The notes under the pieces: model-generated
Seen by the model: only the letters and a program-made list of their open reading frames with translations
What the model was told of the DNA's origin: nothing
Databases searched by the model: none
Source of the DNA: Citrobacter sp. FP75
GTDB lineage: Bacteria > Pseudomonadota > Gammaproteobacteria > Enterobacterales > Enterobacteriaceae
Assembly: GCF_018342065.1 (NCBI RefSeq)
Contig: NZ_JAFDOE010000002.1
Coordinates: 248,001-312,000, forward strand
Length of the DNA: 64,000 nt
Direction of reading: 5' to 3'
Translations under genes and position numbers: made by a program
Shown here: positions 29,524 through 39,753 of the stretch, piece by piece
Position numbering within the stretch: the stretch's first letter is position 1
Layout: every line of letters starts with the position of its first letter

Positions 29524-30297
29524 TTATCCAATGCCCATGGACTGCAGGATGACAAGGCTAAGCCCCATCACCGACATTCCACACAGCACACCATAGCTGG
29601 GGTTATTATTAGGATCGATCTCTTTTGCCAACGGCATCAGTTCATCGACGGACAGCGCCACCATAATTCCGGCGACCGCCGCCATTATCGCCGCCATTAC
29701 CACCGGCGAAATCAAACTCCCCAGAATTAACCATGCCAGTACCCCACCGAGTATTTCAGCCATACCGGAGATACCGGCCCAGAATATCGCCGTACGTTTG
29801 GAGCCGGTTGCTGCATACACTGGTCCGGCAACGGCTAACCCTTCAGGAATATTATGCAATGCGACAGCGAGGGCAATACCAAAACCCAGTTCGAGGTTGC
29901 TGCTGGCGGTAACAAACGTCGCGATCCCTTCCGGAAAATTGTGCAGGCTAATGCCAAGCGTGAGTAAAATTGCGGTGCGTTTAATCGACCCCGGTAAAGG
30001 CTGTGTTGTTTTTTGTACCAGATCCTGAGGGTGTGCGTGCGGCAACAAACGATCCAGACCAAAATAGCCCAGTAAACCCACGATAAACATCCCGTAACCG
30101 AGCACGGGTGACATCCCTTCTGCGGCCAGTGCGGCGGGCAGCATCTCCATCAGGGAGATAAGTAGCATAATGCCCGCGGCGAAACCCAGAGAAAAGGCGA
30201 GTACGCGGTTAGAGGGTTTTTGTCCCAGCACGCCGAGAAATGCGCCGATAAACGTGGCGGCGCCTGCCAGTAAAGTCAGAAGTAAAGGTACAGACAT
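29524..30297 (-). CDS. zupT: Zinc/divalent metal uptake transporter ZupT (ZIP family)
   Basis: The 257-residue polytopic protein starts [20 protein letters not shown] and has the ZIP metal-site helices [14 protein letters not shown] (near 118) and [14 protein letters not shown] (near 146). It takes up zinc and other divalent metals into the cytoplasm. The start is set 16 residues inside a longer frame because it matches the family N-terminus; AAGGAG lies 12 bases upstream, slightly far. It is divergent from ygiD. Confidence 0.95.
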   Translation of the reverse strand: MSVPLLLTLLAGAATFIGAFLGVLGQKPSNRVLAFSLGFAAGIMLLISLMEMLPAALAAEGMSPVLGYGMFIVGLLGYFGLDRLLPHAHPQDLVQKTTQPLPGSIKRTAILLTLGISLHNFPEGIATFVTASSNLELGFGIALAVALHNIPEGLAVAGPVYAATGSKRTAIFWAGISGMAEILGGVLAWLILGSLISPVVMAAIMAAVAGIMVALSVDELMPLAKEIDPNNNPSYGVLCGMSVMGLSLVILQSMGIG

Positions 30298-30444
30298 CGA
30301 CAAATCAAACTCCTTATCAATCTGCTGTCCGGGCCGGATCGTCAAAATAACTGATGATCTTCATCATGGTTATCTGAGTTCTTCATCAACCGAAAAAGCG
30401 TATTGTGGTGATATCAAAATGACTCCCTCAGTAAGGATATCATC

Positions 30445-31233
30445 ATGTCTTCAACTCGTATGCCAGCATTGTTTTTGGGCCACGGCAGCCCGATGAATGT
30501 TCTGGAAGATAACGTTTATACCCGTGCCTGGCAGCAACTGGGGGAAACGTTGCCACGCCCGAAAGCCATCGTTGTGGTTTCGGCGCACTGGTTTACGCGC
30601 GGCACTGGCGTAACCGCGATGGAAGCACCGAAAACGATTCATGACTTTGGTGGTTTTCCGCAGGCGCTGTATGACACACATTACCCGGCCCCGGGCTCGC
30701 CAGAACTGGCGCAGCATTTGGTGGATTTGCTTGCTCCTGTGCCCGTCACTTTAGACAAGGAAGCCTGGGGATTTGACCACGGTTCGTGGGGTGTACTGAT
30801 TAAAATGTACCCGAATGCCGATATTCCGATGGTACAGTTAAGCATTGATAGCACGAAGCCTGCGGCCTGGCATTTCGAAATGGGTCGTAAACTGGCGGCG
30901 CTGCGCGACGAAGGTATTATGCTGGTGGCCAGCGGTAACGTGGTGCATAACCTGCGTACAGCACGCTGGCACGGTGAGAATACCCCGTATCCGTGGGCGA
31001 CTTCATTCAATGATTATGTGAAGAATAACCTGACATGGCAGGGCCCGGTTGAACAGCATCCGCTGGTTAATTATATGGATCATGAAGGTGGAGCGCTGTC
31101 GAATCCAACGGCAGATCACTACCTGCCGCTGCTGTACGTGTTAGGGGCATGGGATGGCAAAGAACCGGTGACGATCCCTGTGAACGGGATTGAGATGGGT
31201 AGCTTGAGTATGTTGTCGGTACAGGTGGGATAA
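30445..31233 (+). CDS. ygiD: 4,5-DOPA dioxygenase extradiol family protein
   Basis: The 262-residue LigB-type extradiol dioxygenase starts MSSTRMPALFLGHGSPMNVL. Metal-ligand candidates are His in LGHGSP, VVSAHWFTRG, and GNVVHNLR (near 170). The E. coli protein converts L-DOPA to 4,5-seco-DOPA in vitro; the true substrate is not known. AAGGA lies eight bases before the ATG. As I recall it, E. coli starts about nine residues earlier; the equivalent ATG here (30419) is out of frame, so the shorter start is used. Confidence 0.92.
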   Translation: MSSTRMPALFLGHGSPMNVLEDNVYTRAWQQLGETLPRPKAIVVVSAHWFTRGTGVTAMEAPKTIHDFGGFPQALYDTHYPAPGSPELAQHLVDLLAPVPVTLDKEAWGFDHGSWGVLIKMYPNADIPMVQLSIDSTKPAAWHFEMGRKLAALRDEGIMLVASGNVVHNLRTARWHGENTPYPWATSFNDYVKNNLTWQGPVEQHPLVNYMDHEGGALSNPTADHYLPLLYVLGAWDGKEPVTIPVNGIEMGSLSMLSVQVG

Positions 31234-31241
31234 AAACGTAG

Positions 31242-31268
31242 GCCCGGTAAGCATTAGCGATACCGGGC
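31242..31268. repeat. REP-type palindrome
   Basis: GCCCGGTA at 31242-31249 pairs with TACCGGGC at 31261-31268. It lies between the convergent genes ygiD and ygiC and probably acts as a transcript-end stem. Confidence 0.75.
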
Positions 31269-31276
31269 ACAACGAA

Positions 31277-32437
31277 TTATTCGACAAAAATATGCGGATA
31301 AAAGCGGGAAAGATCCTGAGTGATCAGCGCTCTGTCTTCGCGAATGCCGATCCCGGCAGGTTGATCGTTAATCAGCCAACTGCCGATCAGCACGTAGCTG
31401 TCGCCAAACTTCGGTAGCTGATGGAATTGCTGCACGATCATTCCTTCTTCACCATACGGGCCTTCCACCGCTTCGATCGTTTTACCGTTCTCAACGATCG
31501 ACACGTTAGCGCCTTCACGCGAGAAGATTGGCTTGACGACGAATTTTTCCATCTGCGGATAGTCGTCTTCGGCGAAGTACGCCGGCAGCAGGTTCGGATG
31601 GTTCGGGAACATTTCCCATAGCAGCGGTAACAGCGCTTTGTTGGAGATAATGCTCTTCCAGGCCGGTTCCAGCCAGCGAACGCCAGCATCTTCCAGCTTG
31701 GTGGAGAACATTTCGCGCAGCATAAATTCCCACGGATAGAGCTTAAACAGGTTGGCAATCACCTGATCTTCTAAGTCCGTAAACTGACCTTTTTCGCCGA
31801 GGCCAATATCTTCGACATAGAGGAATTCGGTAGCGATTTCCGCCTCTGCAGCGCAATCCTGCAGATACTGAATAGTGCCGCGATCTTCAACGGTATCTCG
31901 ACAGCAGGTCAGATGTAGCAGCTGAAAACCATACTGTTCACGCAGCGCGGTGAAGCGTTCAATCAACTTTTCCTGCAGGCTGTTGAACTGATCGCTGCCT
32001 TCCGGCAGGTTGCCAGCATTGAGCTGATCTTCCAGCCAGATCCACTGGAAAAACGCGGCTTCGTACAGCGAGGTTGGCGTATCGGCGTTGTTTTCGAGCA
32101 GCTTGGGTTCACCGGTGCCATCCCACGCCAGATCGAGGCGGGAATAAAGCGAAGGTTGCTGTGTCTGCCAGGACTGGCGGACAAAGCCCCAGGTGTGCTT
32201 GGGAATACGAAACTTGGTCATCAGGTCATCGCTGGCGATGACCTTTTCAACCACCTTGAGGCACATCTGATGCAGCTCTGCGGTGACGTCTTCCAGCTTT
32301 TCGACCTGAGCAAGCGTGAGCTTGTAGTAGGCGTCTTCACACCAGTACGGCTCGCCATACATGGTGTGAAAGTTGAAGCCGTATTCGGTGGCTTTCTCGC
32401 GCCAGTCCGGGCGCTCAACAATACTGACTCTTTCCAT
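31277..32437 (-). CDS. ygiC: ATP-grasp protein of the glutathionylspermidine synthase C-terminal family
   Basis: The 386-residue protein starts [20 protein letters not shown] and matches the ATP-grasp domain of glutathionylspermidine synthetase, with [22 protein letters not shown] near residue 95 and [16 protein letters not shown] near 305. It lacks the amidase domain, and its natural substrate is not known. It lies 5 bp after ygiB in the tolC-ygiB-ygiC operon, a pairing kept in enterobacteria and linked there to envelope functions. Confidence 0.93.
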   Translation of the reverse strand: MERVSIVERPDWREKATEYGFNFHTMYGEPYWCEDAYYKLTLAQVEKLEDVTAELHQMCLKVVEKVIASDDLMTKFRIPKHTWGFVRQSWQTQQPSLYSRLDLAWDGTGEPKLLENNADTPTSLYEAAFFQWIWLEDQLNAGNLPEGSDQFNSLQEKLIERFTALREQYGFQLLHLTCCRDTVEDRGTIQYLQDCAAEAEIATEFLYVEDIGLGEKGQFTDLEDQVIANLFKLYPWEFMLREMFSTKLEDAGVRWLEPAWKSIISNKALLPLLWEMFPNHPNLLPAYFAEDDYPQMEKFVVKPIFSREGANVSIVENGKTIEAVEGPYGEEGMIVQQFHQLPKFGDSYVLIGSWLINDQPAGIGIREDRALITQDLSRFYPHIFVE

Positions 32438-32442
32438 GTGGA

Positions 32443-33120
32443 TCAGCCGCCCATTGAACGCGTGGTAGTGCCGCTTGCGCTACGCTGCATGGTGCTCTGT
32501 TTAGCCACAGATTCACCAAATCCGCCGCGGGTTACGGTAGAGGTGGTCGCCGGTTTCGGTGCCATTGCCGTTTTCGGCACGGTCATCGTACGGCCAGGCG
32601 TCGCTGCGCCGTAGTTTTTACCGCCTGCATCCGTATATTTGCCGTAAGCCGGGCTGGCCGGGTTTTTCGAGCTGAACAGCGGTTGCTGAGCACCCATTCC
32701 GCCGCCCATCATACGGCCCATCATATAGCCTGCCATCAGCGGCATCCAGAAGCTGCCGCTGCTTTGATTCTGCGCCTGAGCCTGGCCTTCACCAGTCGGC
32801 GCCATACCTGCCTGTGCAGGTGCCTGCTGGCACTGGCCTTCGCCGAATTCAGCGATACAGTCTTCGCGGGTGGCGTATTTCGGCGCGGTGCGTTCAGCTT
32901 CTTTCAGCGCGTTGTTAAATGCGGTCGTACATTCGGCGCTTTTACCCGGATTCGCCGTCGAGCAGTCGTCCGCATTTTGGTAAAGCGATACCGTTTCGTC
33001 GCTCTGTTCACAGCCCGCCAGCATAATAACGGCGGTGACTGCCAGGGCGACAGGAGTCAGGTGGCGTGCGCTCCAGCTTTTGCGGAACGACGCGTGATGT
33101 ATAGATTTTGTCCGTTTCAT
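32443..33120 (-). CDS. ygiB: DUF1190 family lipoprotein-like YgiB
   Basis: The 225-residue protein has a long basic N-terminus, a hydrophobic segment ending in a lipobox-like VIMLAGCEQ (Cys near residue 37), four Cys in a short soluble part, a Met/Gly-rich segment ([15 protein letters not shown] near 135) and a Ser/Thr-rich C-terminus with [12 protein letters not shown]. It is probably envelope-anchored. The function is unknown; it is always next to ygiC. The tolC stop is 148 bp upstream with a hairpin between. Confidence 0.92.
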   Translation of the reverse strand: MKRTKSIHHASFRKSWSARHLTPVALAVTAVIMLAGCEQSDETVSLYQNADDCSTANPGKSAECTTAFNNALKEAERTAPKYATREDCIAEFGEGQCQQAPAQAGMAPTGEGQAQAQNQSSGSFWMPLMAGYMMGRMMGGGMGAQQPLFSSKNPASPAYGKYTDAGGKNYGAATPGRTMTVPKTAMAPKPATTSTVTRGGFGESVAKQSTMQRSASGTTTRSMGG

Positions 33121-33241
33121 TTATGTCTTCCAGGACCCAGTGGTAAATACTGCTCAGAATAGAGGATGACTGGTCGAAATTGAAGCGGGAAGAGGCGAGA
33201 ATGCGGAAGAAGGGGCGGATCTTTACGTTGTCTTACGTTCA

Positions 33242-33261
33242 GACGGGGCCGAAGCCCCGTC
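33242..33261 (-). terminator. Hairpin after tolC
   Basis: GACGGGGC at 33242-33249 pairs with GCCCCGTC at 33254-33261 around a 4-nt loop (TTCG on the reverse strand), eight bases past the tolC stop. No U tract follows on the reverse strand, so it may be a partial terminator that lets some transcripts run into ygiB-ygiC. Confidence 0.6.
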
Positions 33262-33268
33262 ATCAGCA

Positions 33269-34741
33269 TCAGTTACGGAACGGATTGTTACCGTTGCTGC
33301 TGGTTGAACGTGCTGCCGTCGGCTGAGCGACTGCCGCTTCGTTGCCCGCGGTATAGCCGTCCGCTGCAGCGTCTTGCTGTGTGTTTTCCGGTGCGACCGT
33401 GTCAGGCGCGGTCGGAATCGGTTTGCCCAGCGTATTGTTCAGTGCTACCAGATCCTGCTCATTCAGCGTACCAAGCGCAGACTTGATGTTTAACTGATTG
33501 ATAAGATAGGTATAACGCGCATTAGCCAACTGCTGCTTGGCGTTGTACAGCGTGGTGGTGGCATCCAACACATCTACGATGGTACGCGTACCGACGGAAT
33601 AACCGGCTTCCATCGCGTCCAAAGAGCTTTGTGCAGAGACAACCGCTTGTTTGTACGCGTTAATGCTACTGATGGAAGCATTAATGTTATTGAAGGATGA
33701 ACGCACGGTCTGTACCACGCTGCGGTGCGCACTTTCCAGCTGTTCACTCGCGCCAACAAAGTTGTATTGCGCTTGTTTCACCTGCGAGTTAACCATCCCG
33801 CCCTGGTACAGCGGCAGCGAGAAGTTCAGACCAATTTTATTCTGGCCCATATTGCTGTCATCATACTGGGAGGTGTTGGTTTTGGACCCGCTGTAAGAGG
33901 TATCAGCAACACCGGTAGAGGCGGTTAAATTCAGCGTTGGTAAATGACCGTCCTGCGCCAGACGAATCTGTTCACGTGCCAGATCCTGACTCAAACGCGC
34001 CTGCAATAACGTCAGGTTGCGGTTCTCTGCTTCTTTCAGCAGCGCATTCACCGCTTGCGGTTTGTTGGTTTTAAAACCATCGACGTTCAGCGAAGCCAGT
34101 TCTGGGTAGTAGTTACCGGTCACCTGACGCAGCTGTTCTACCGCGTTATCCAGATTGTTACGTGCGGTAACCTCGTTCGCCAGTACGGTATCGTATTGTG
34201 AACGGGCGTTCTGCACGTCAGTGATGGCGACCAGGCCAACGTTAAAACGCTGAGTGGTCTGATCTAACTGACGATACACCGCATCTTTTTGTGCCTGGGT
34301 GTAAGACAGCACGTCAATCGCGTTCAGTACGTTAAAATAGGCCGTGGCGGTATTCAGGATCAGCGTTTGCTGATCGGTCTGATACGTCACGTCCTGGATG
34401 CCCGCTGATTTTTCTTGCAGCGTCAGGGCACGCCATTTTGACATATCAAAAATGGACTGAGTTAACTGCAGAGATGCGCTGGTGGCATTGGAGTTGACGC
34501 CATTTGCATCACGGTAGCCATTGCTGTAGGTGTAATCGGCACCTAATCCCAGTTGCGGCAGTAACGGGCTACGCGCTTCGTTAATTTTTTCGAATGCAGC
34601 ATCGCGATCGGCGGCGGATTTACGCAATTCCGGGTTGCTCAGGCGTGCTTGCTGATAAACCTGCATCAGGTTCTCTGCCTGGCTCAAAGTACTGAACCCC
34701 GACAGGCTCAGGCCGATAAGGATGGGGAGCAATTTCTTCAT
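33269..34741 (-). CDS. tolC: Outer membrane efflux channel TolC
   Basis: The 490-residue precursor has a 22-residue signal peptide (MKKLLPILIGLSLSGFSTLS, then QA) and two TolC repeats that form the trimeric beta-barrel and alpha-helical tunnel; the duplicated QARLSNPELRKS and LLQARLSQDLAREQ helices are visible. It is the outer exit for AcrAB and other pumps and for type I secretion. The second in-frame ATG is used because AAGGA is correctly spaced for it. A loop near residue 285 is a few residues shorter than in E. coli. Confidence 0.97.
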   Translation of the reverse strand: MKKLLPILIGLSLSGFSTLSQAENLMQVYQQARLSNPELRKSAADRDAAFEKINEARSPLLPQLGLGADYTYSNGYRDANGVNSNATSASLQLTQSIFDMSKWRALTLQEKSAGIQDVTYQTDQQTLILNTATAYFNVLNAIDVLSYTQAQKDAVYRQLDQTTQRFNVGLVAITDVQNARSQYDTVLANEVTARNNLDNAVEQLRQVTGNYYPELASLNVDGFKTNKPQAVNALLKEAENRNLTLLQARLSQDLAREQIRLAQDGHLPTLNLTASTGVADTSYSGSKTNTSQYDDSNMGQNKIGLNFSLPLYQGGMVNSQVKQAQYNFVGASEQLESAHRSVVQTVRSSFNNINASISSINAYKQAVVSAQSSLDAMEAGYSVGTRTIVDVLDATTTLYNAKQQLANARYTYLINQLNIKSALGTLNEQDLVALNNTLGKPIPTAPDTVAPENTQQDAAADGYTAGNEAAVAQPTAARSTSSNGNNPFRN

Positions 34742-34827
34742 TTGCATTCCTTGTTGTGAAGCAGTATTTAGCGCTGATCAAATGGTAAAAATAATTGTTG
34801 ATTCTAGCAGAATCCGCCACTTCAAAA

Positions 34828-34846
34828 AGTTGGCGTTACGTGCCAT
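34828..34846 (-). promoter_or_regulatory. Marbox upstream of tolC
   Basis: On the reverse strand ATGGCACGTAACGCCAACT fits the MarA/SoxS/Rob consensus AYnGCACnnWnnRYYAAAY with one mismatch in the AAA block. It lies about 90 bp upstream of the tolC start, as the mar-rob-sox box of E. coli tolC does. Confidence 0.7.
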
Positions 34847-34946
34847 ACGGCGTTAATTTGCATCAATTTAACACAAGGGCGTTCAAACAGCAGTCAAACG
34901 ACCTTGAAATTCACATTTTAATCACTATTGGTATCAGGACAGCACA

Positions 34947-35579
34947 ATGCGTAAACCAGACAACTTGCCAATGACTTTCACTAAAAATGATGTAGAAATT
35001 ATTGCACGAGAAACGCTATACCGCGGTTTTTTTTCACTGGATCTTTATCGGTTCCGTCACCGCTTGTTTAACGGTGGGATGAGTGATGAAGTGACGCGCG
35101 AAATTTTTGAGCGCGGACACGCGGCGGTCTTGCTACCCTTTGACCCTGAGCGGGATGAAGTTGTGCTGGTTGAGCAGATCCGCATTGCGGCATTTGATAC
35201 CAGCGAAAGCCCGTGGCTGCTGGAAATGGTGGCCGGGATGATCGAAGAGGGTGAAACCGTTGAGGACGTTGCCCGCCGTGAAGCGATGGAAGAAGCCGGA
35301 CTTGAGGTTAAACGTACCAAACCGGTTCTGAGCTATCTGGCAAGCCCCGGCGGCACCAGCGAGCGCCTGTCCATTTTGGTAGGCGAAGTGGACGCCACGA
35401 CCGCAAGCGGGATCCACGGTCTGGCGGATGAAAACGAAGACATTCGCGTTCATGTGGTTAGCCGGGAACAGGCTTATCAGTGGGTGGAAGAGGGAAAAAT
35501 CGACAACGCGGCTTCTGTCATTGCCCTGCAATGGTTGCAACTGCACTATCAAGAGTTAAAAACTGAGTGGAAAAAATGA
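34947..35579 (+). CDS. nudF: ADP-ribose pyrophosphatase
   Basis: The 210-residue Nudix hydrolase has the Nudix box [20 protein letters not shown] followed by AGL (about residues 97-119), with Glu and Arg in the catalytic pattern intact. It hydrolyses ADP-ribose to AMP and ribose 5-phosphate. It is the first gene of the nudF-yqiB-cpdA-yqiA-parE run and is divergent from tolC. Its stop overlaps the yqiB start (ATGA). Confidence 0.96.
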   Translation: MRKPDNLPMTFTKNDVEIIARETLYRGFFSLDLYRFRHRLFNGGMSDEVTREIFERGHAAVLLPFDPERDEVVLVEQIRIAAFDTSESPWLLEMVAGMIEEGETVEDVARREAMEEAGLEVKRTKPVLSYLASPGGTSERLSILVGEVDATTASGIHGLADENEDIRVHVVSREQAYQWVEEGKIDNAASVIALQWLQLHYQELKTEWKK

Positions 35580-35998
35580 AGCGTTACACACCTGACTTCC
35601 CTGAAATGATGCGCCTGTGCGAAACCAACTTTTCGCAACTGCGCCGCCTGTTGCCACGTAATGACGTGCCCGGCGAAACAGTGAGCTATCAGGTGGCAAA
35701 CGCACAATATCGGTTAACGATTGTTGAATCGACCCGATACACTACGCTGGTTGCGATCGAACAGACGGCGCCTGCTGTCACTTACTGGAGCCTGCCATCG
35801 CTTACCGTACGCCTGTATCATGATGCGAGGGTGGCTGAAGTGTGTTCAAGTCAGCAGATCTTTCGCTTCAAAGCGCGGTATGATTATCCAAATAAAAAGT
35901 TGCATCAACGCGACGAAAAGCATCAAATTAATCAGTTTCTAGCCGACTGGTTACGGTACTGTTTAGCACATGGAGCGATGGCGATTCCGGTTTATTAG
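35576..35998 (+). CDS. yqiB: DUF1249 family protein YqiB
   Basis: The 140-residue protein starts [20 protein letters not shown]. The family is conserved among gammaproteobacteria and has no known biochemical role. Only the short internal ATG that overlaps the nudF stop (ATGA) gives the conserved N-terminus. The position between nudF and cpdA suggests shared transcription, not a shared pathway. Confidence 0.92.
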   Translation: MKRYTPDFPEMMRLCETNFSQLRRLLPRNDVPGETVSYQVANAQYRLTIVESTRYTTLVAIEQTAPAVTYWSLPSLTVRLYHDARVAEVCSSQQIFRFKARYDYPNKKLHQRDEKHQINQFLADWLRYCLAHGAMAIPVY

Positions 35999-36022
35999 CG
36001 TCGTGAAACCTAAGGACACCAT

Positions 36023-36850
36023 TTGGAAAGCCTGTTAACCCTTCCTTTGGCTGGTGAGGCCAGAGTCAGGATCTTACAAATTACAGACACTCACCTGTTT
36101 GCCGAAAAGCATGAAACGCTGCTGGGTGTGAACACCTGGGACAGCTACCAGTCCGTACTGGACGCTATACATGCTGAGTCGCCCGACTACGATCTGATCG
36201 TGGCGACTGGAGATCTGGCGCAGGATCAATCCGCTGCGGCTTATCAGCATTTTGCTGAGGGCATCGCAAGCTTTCGTGCGCCTTGCGTCTGGCTGCCAGG
36301 TAATCATGATTTTCAGCCAGCAATGTACAGCGCTCTTCAGGAGGCCGGAATTTCTCCGGCTAAACGCGTCTTCATTGGTGAACAGTGGCAAATTCTGCTG
36401 CTGGATAGCCAGGTTTTTGGCGTTCCCCACGGAGAATTAAGCGAATTCCAGCTTGAATGGCTGGAGCGCAAACTTGCCGATGTGCCTGAACGCAATACCT
36501 TACTGCTTTTGCATCACCATCCACTGCCTGCGGGCTGCAGCTGGCTCGATCAGCACAGCCTGCGCAATGCCGCCGAGCTGGACAACGTGCTGGTGAACTA
36601 TCCGCGCGTGAAGTACCTGCTGTGCGGGCATATTCATCAGGAGCTGGATCTTGACTGGAACGGTCGCCGCCTGCTGGCAACGCCGTCGACATGCGTGCAG
36701 TTCAAGCCGCATTGCGCCAACTTCACGCTAGATACCATTAGCCCGGGCTGGCGTACGCTGGAGCTTTTCGCTGATGGTACGCTGCACACACAGGTGTGCC
36801 GTCTACCGGGAAATCGGTTCCACCCTGATACCGCTTCAGAAGGCTACTGA
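36023..36850 (+). CDS. cpdA: 3',5'-cyclic-AMP phosphodiesterase CpdA (TTG start)
   Basis: The 275-residue class III phosphodiesterase has the full metallophosphoesterase set: TDTHLF (DxH, near 21), ATGDLAQD (near 63), LPGNHDF (near 92), LHHHPLP (near 161) and CGHIH (near 200). It hydrolyses cAMP to AMP. Translation starts at a TTG, as in E. coli, with AAGGA six bases upstream. The TGA overlaps the yqiA ATG by one base. Confidence 0.96.
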   Translation: MESLLTLPLAGEARVRILQITDTHLFAEKHETLLGVNTWDSYQSVLDAIHAESPDYDLIVATGDLAQDQSAAAYQHFAEGIASFRAPCVWLPGNHDFQPAMYSALQEAGISPAKRVFIGEQWQILLLDSQVFGVPHGELSEFQLEWLERKLADVPERNTLLLLHHHPLPAGCSWLDQHSLRNAAELDNVLVNYPRVKYLLCGHIHQELDLDWNGRRLLATPSTCVQFKPHCANFTLDTISPGWRTLELFADGTLHTQVCRLPGNRFHPDTASEGY

Positions 36851-37431
36851 TGTCTACGCTCCTCTATCTACACGGATTTAACAGCTCCCCTCGCTCAGCG
36901 AAGGCGTGCCTGCTGAAAAACTGGCTGGCAGAGCACCACCCGCACGTTGAGATGATCGTACCGCAGTTACCACCGTATCCAGCCCAGGCGGCTGAGATGC
37001 TGGAATCTATCGTCCTCGAGCACGGCGGAGAATCGCTGGGGATCGTGGGTTCTTCTTTGGGAGGCTATTACGCCACCTGGCTGTCGCAATGTTTTATGTT
37101 GCCTGCGGTGGTGGTGAATCCTGCTGTGCGGCCATACGAACTGTTGGTCGACTACCTTGGCCAAAACGAGAACCCCTACACGGGTCAGCAATATGTGCTA
37201 GAGTCTCGCCATATTTACGATCTTAAAGTCATGCAGATTGACCCGCTGGAAGCGCCGGATTTACTCTGGTTGCTGCAACAAACGGGTGATGAAGTGTTGG
37301 ACTACCGCCAGGCGGTGGCGTATTACGCCTCCTGCCGTCAAACAGTTATTGAGGGCGGAAACCACGCATTCACGGGCTTCGAAGATTATTTCAACCAGAT
37401 TGTCGATTTCCTTGGACTGCACAGTTTCTGA
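36850..37431 (+). CDS. yqiA: Alpha/beta hydrolase (esterase) YqiA
   Basis: The 193-residue protein has an oxyanion-region YLHGFNSSP, the nucleophile motif GSSLGGYYA (Ser near 73) and a C-terminal GGNHAF with the likely catalytic His. E. coli YqiA has esterase activity on short-chain and palmitoyl-CoA substrates in vitro; the physiological substrate is unknown. It lies between cpdA and parE in an operon. Confidence 0.94.
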   Translation: MSTLLYLHGFNSSPRSAKACLLKNWLAEHHPHVEMIVPQLPPYPAQAAEMLESIVLEHGGESLGIVGSSLGGYYATWLSQCFMLPAVVVNPAVRPYELLVDYLGQNENPYTGQQYVLESRHIYDLKVMQIDPLEAPDLLWLLQQTGDEVLDYRQAVAYYASCRQTVIEGGNHAFTGFEDYFNQIVDFLGLHSF

Positions 37432-37459
37432 CGATCAATTCGAATTGCTAATTTAAACC

Positions 37460-39352
37460 ATGACGCAAACTTATAACGCTGATGCCATTGAGGTACTCAC
37501 TGGGCTTGAGCCGGTTCGCCGCCGCCCGGGGATGTACACAGATACGACTCGCCCAAACCATATGGGCCAGGAAGTTATTGATAACAGTGTGGACGAAGCG
37601 CTGGCCGGGCACGCGAAACGTGTCGAGGTGATCCTCCATGCCGATCAATCACTGGAAGTCATTGATGACGGACGCGGCATGCCCGTTGATATCCACCCGG
37701 AAGAGGGCGTCCCGGCTATTGAGCTGATCCTTTGTCGTTTGCACGCCGGGGGGAAGTTTTCTAACAAAAACTACCAGTTCTCCGGCGGTTTGCACGGCGT
37801 GGGAATTTCCGTGGTTAACGCCCTGTCAAAGCGTGTTGAAGTGGCCGTTCGTCGCGATGGCCAGATCCACAGTATCGCCTTCGAACATGGTGAAAAGGTC
37901 GAAGATCTGCACGTTTCCGGCACCTGCGGTAAACGCAACACCGGGACCAGCGTGCACTTCTGGCCGGATGAAAGCTTTTTCGACAGCCCGCGTTTCTCCG
38001 CTTCTCGCCTGAGCCATCTGCTGAAAGCCAAAGCCGTGCTCTGCCCGGGCGTTGAAATCATCTTCAAGGATAAGGTCAACGATACCGAACAGACCTGGCG
38101 CTACGCCGATGGCCTGACGGACTACCTGAGCGAAGCGGTGAACGGTCTGCCGTTACTGCCGGAAAAACCGTTTGTGGGGACTTTCTCCGGTGATACGGAA
38201 GCGGTGGATTGGGCGCTGCTGTGGCTGCCGGAAGGCGGTGAATTGCTGACCGAAAGCTACGTCAACCTGATCCCGACTATGCAGGGCGGTACGCACGTCA
38301 ACGGCCTGCGTCAGGGCCTGTTGGATGCGATGCGTGAGTTCTGCGAATACCGCAATATCCTGCCGCGCGGCGTGAAGCTGTCCGCTGAAGATATCTGGGA
38401 TCGCTGTGCCTACGTTTTGTCCGTGAAGATGCAGGACCCGCAGTTTGCCGGTCAGACCAAAGAGCGTCTGTCTTCGCGTCAGTGTGCGGCGTTTGTTTCT
38501 GGCGTGGTAAAAGATGCCTTCAGCCTGTGGCTGAACCAGAACGTGCAGTCAGCAGAGCTGCTGGCGGAAATGGCGATTTCCAGCGCCCAGCGTCGTCTGC
38601 GTGCGGCGAAAAAAGTGGTGCGTAAAAAGCTCACCAGCGGTCCGGCACTGCCGGGTAAACTGGCGGACTGCACCGCGCAGGATCTTAACCGCACCGAACT
38701 GTTCCTGGTGGAAGGTGACTCGGCGGGCGGATCGGCCAAGCAGGCGCGCGATCGTGAGTACCAGGCGATCATGCCGCTGAAGGGTAAGATCCTTAACACC
38801 TGGGAAGTCTCTTCCGATGAAGTGTTGGCTTCCCAGGAAGTCCACGATATTTCGGTGGCGATCGGCATTGATCCTGACAGCGACGATCTAAGCCAGCTGC
38901 GCTATGGCAAGGTCTGTATCCTGGCTGATGCGGACTCCGATGGTCTGCACATCGCCACGCTGCTGTGTGCGTTGTTTGTGAAGCACTTCCGCACGCTGGT
39001 GAAACACGGACACGTCTACGTGGCGCTGCCGCCGCTGTACCGTATCGACCTTGGCAAAGAGGTGTATTACGCGCTAACGGAAGAAGAGAAAGCGGGCGTA
39101 CTGGAACAGCTGAAGCGCAAGAAGGGCAAACCGAACGTACAGCGCTTTAAAGGTCTGGGTGAAATGAACCCGATGCAGCTGCGCGAAACCACGCTGGATC
39201 CGAACACCCGTCGACTGGTGCAACTCATCATTGATGACGAAGACGACCAGCGTACCAATGCCATGATGGATATGCTGCTGGCGAAGAAGCGTTCTGAAGA
39301 TCGCCGCAACTGGCTGCAGGAGAAAGGCGACCTGGCGGATCTCGAAGGGTAA
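37460..39352 (+). CDS. parE: DNA topoisomerase IV subunit B
   Basis: The 630-residue protein has the GHKL ATPase motifs NSVDEAL (near 38), DDGRGMP (near 68) and GGLHGVG (near 106), a transducer domain, and the TOPRIM motifs VEGDSAGG (near 414) and ADADSDG. With ParC it decatenates daughter chromosomes; it is a target of quinolones and novobiocin. The length equals that of E. coli. It is the last gene of its operon and is followed by a REP. Confidence 0.97.
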   Translation: MTQTYNADAIEVLTGLEPVRRRPGMYTDTTRPNHMGQEVIDNSVDEALAGHAKRVEVILHADQSLEVIDDGRGMPVDIHPEEGVPAIELILCRLHAGGKFSNKNYQFSGGLHGVGISVVNALSKRVEVAVRRDGQIHSIAFEHGEKVEDLHVSGTCGKRNTGTSVHFWPDESFFDSPRFSASRLSHLLKAKAVLCPGVEIIFKDKVNDTEQTWRYADGLTDYLSEAVNGLPLLPEKPFVGTFSGDTEAVDWALLWLPEGGELLTESYVNLIPTMQGGTHVNGLRQGLLDAMREFCEYRNILPRGVKLSAEDIWDRCAYVLSVKMQDPQFAGQTKERLSSRQCAAFVSGVVKDAFSLWLNQNVQSAELLAEMAISSAQRRLRAAKKVVRKKLTSGPALPGKLADCTAQDLNRTELFLVEGDSAGGSAKQARDREYQAIMPLKGKILNTWEVSSDEVLASQEVHDISVAIGIDPDSDDLSQLRYGKVCILADADSDGLHIATLLCALFVKHFRTLVKHGHVYVALPPLYRIDLGKEVYYALTEEEKAGVLEQLKRKKGKPNVQRFKGLGEMNPMQLRETTLDPNTRRLVQLIIDDEDDQRTNAMMDMLLAKKRSEDRRNWLQEKGDLADLEG

Positions 39353-39365
39353 TTGGCGGTTAAAT

Positions 39366-39396
39366 GCCGGATGGTGGCGTAAACGCCTCATCCGGC
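39366..39396. repeat. REP element after parE
   Basis: GCCGGATG at 39366-39373 pairs with CATCCGGC at 39389-39396, and the loop contains the internal GGCGTAAACGCC stem. It is a classical REP at the 3' end of parE, between convergent genes. Confidence 0.9.
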
Positions 39397-39408
39397 AAAT
39401 CGACAATT

Positions 39409-39723
39409 TTAAATGCCAGACTCCAGAATACGAATGCTCATGTCCAGTACATCACCTTTCACGGCTTCGCTGTAAGCTTTCATATGCGGGGTTTGCAAAT
39501 GCGCTTCAAGGTGCGCAATGCTCTCCCACTGTTCAATCATCACGATTGAATCCGGCGCTGTGGTCTGAAAACTCACACCTGCGGCATGATCCACCATTGG
39601 CGCATAGCCGTGGCAGCCTTCTTCTTTCAGTACGGTTGGAACGATTTTAGCAAACTGATCCAGTACCGCCTGGCGGTGATGTTGACCTGGACGTGTACGG
39701 ATTTCTGCAATAACGGTAAGCAT
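39409..39723 (-). CDS. ygiN: Quinol monooxygenase YgiN
   Basis: The 104-residue protein of the antibiotic biosynthesis monooxygenase (ABM) fold starts MLTVIAEIRTRPGQHHRQAV. E. coli YgiN oxidises menadiol to menadione and is thought to form a quinone redox cycle with MdaB, whose gene is 30 bp upstream on the same strand. The length matches. Confidence 0.95.
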   Translation of the reverse strand: MLTVIAEIRTRPGQHHRQAVLDQFAKIVPTVLKEEGCHGYAPMVDHAAGVSFQTTAPDSIVMIEQWESIAHLEAHLQTPHMKAYSEAVKGDVLDMSIRILESGI

Positions 39724-39753
39724 GGTTAACTCCTTCTAATTCCAGGTAACCAG

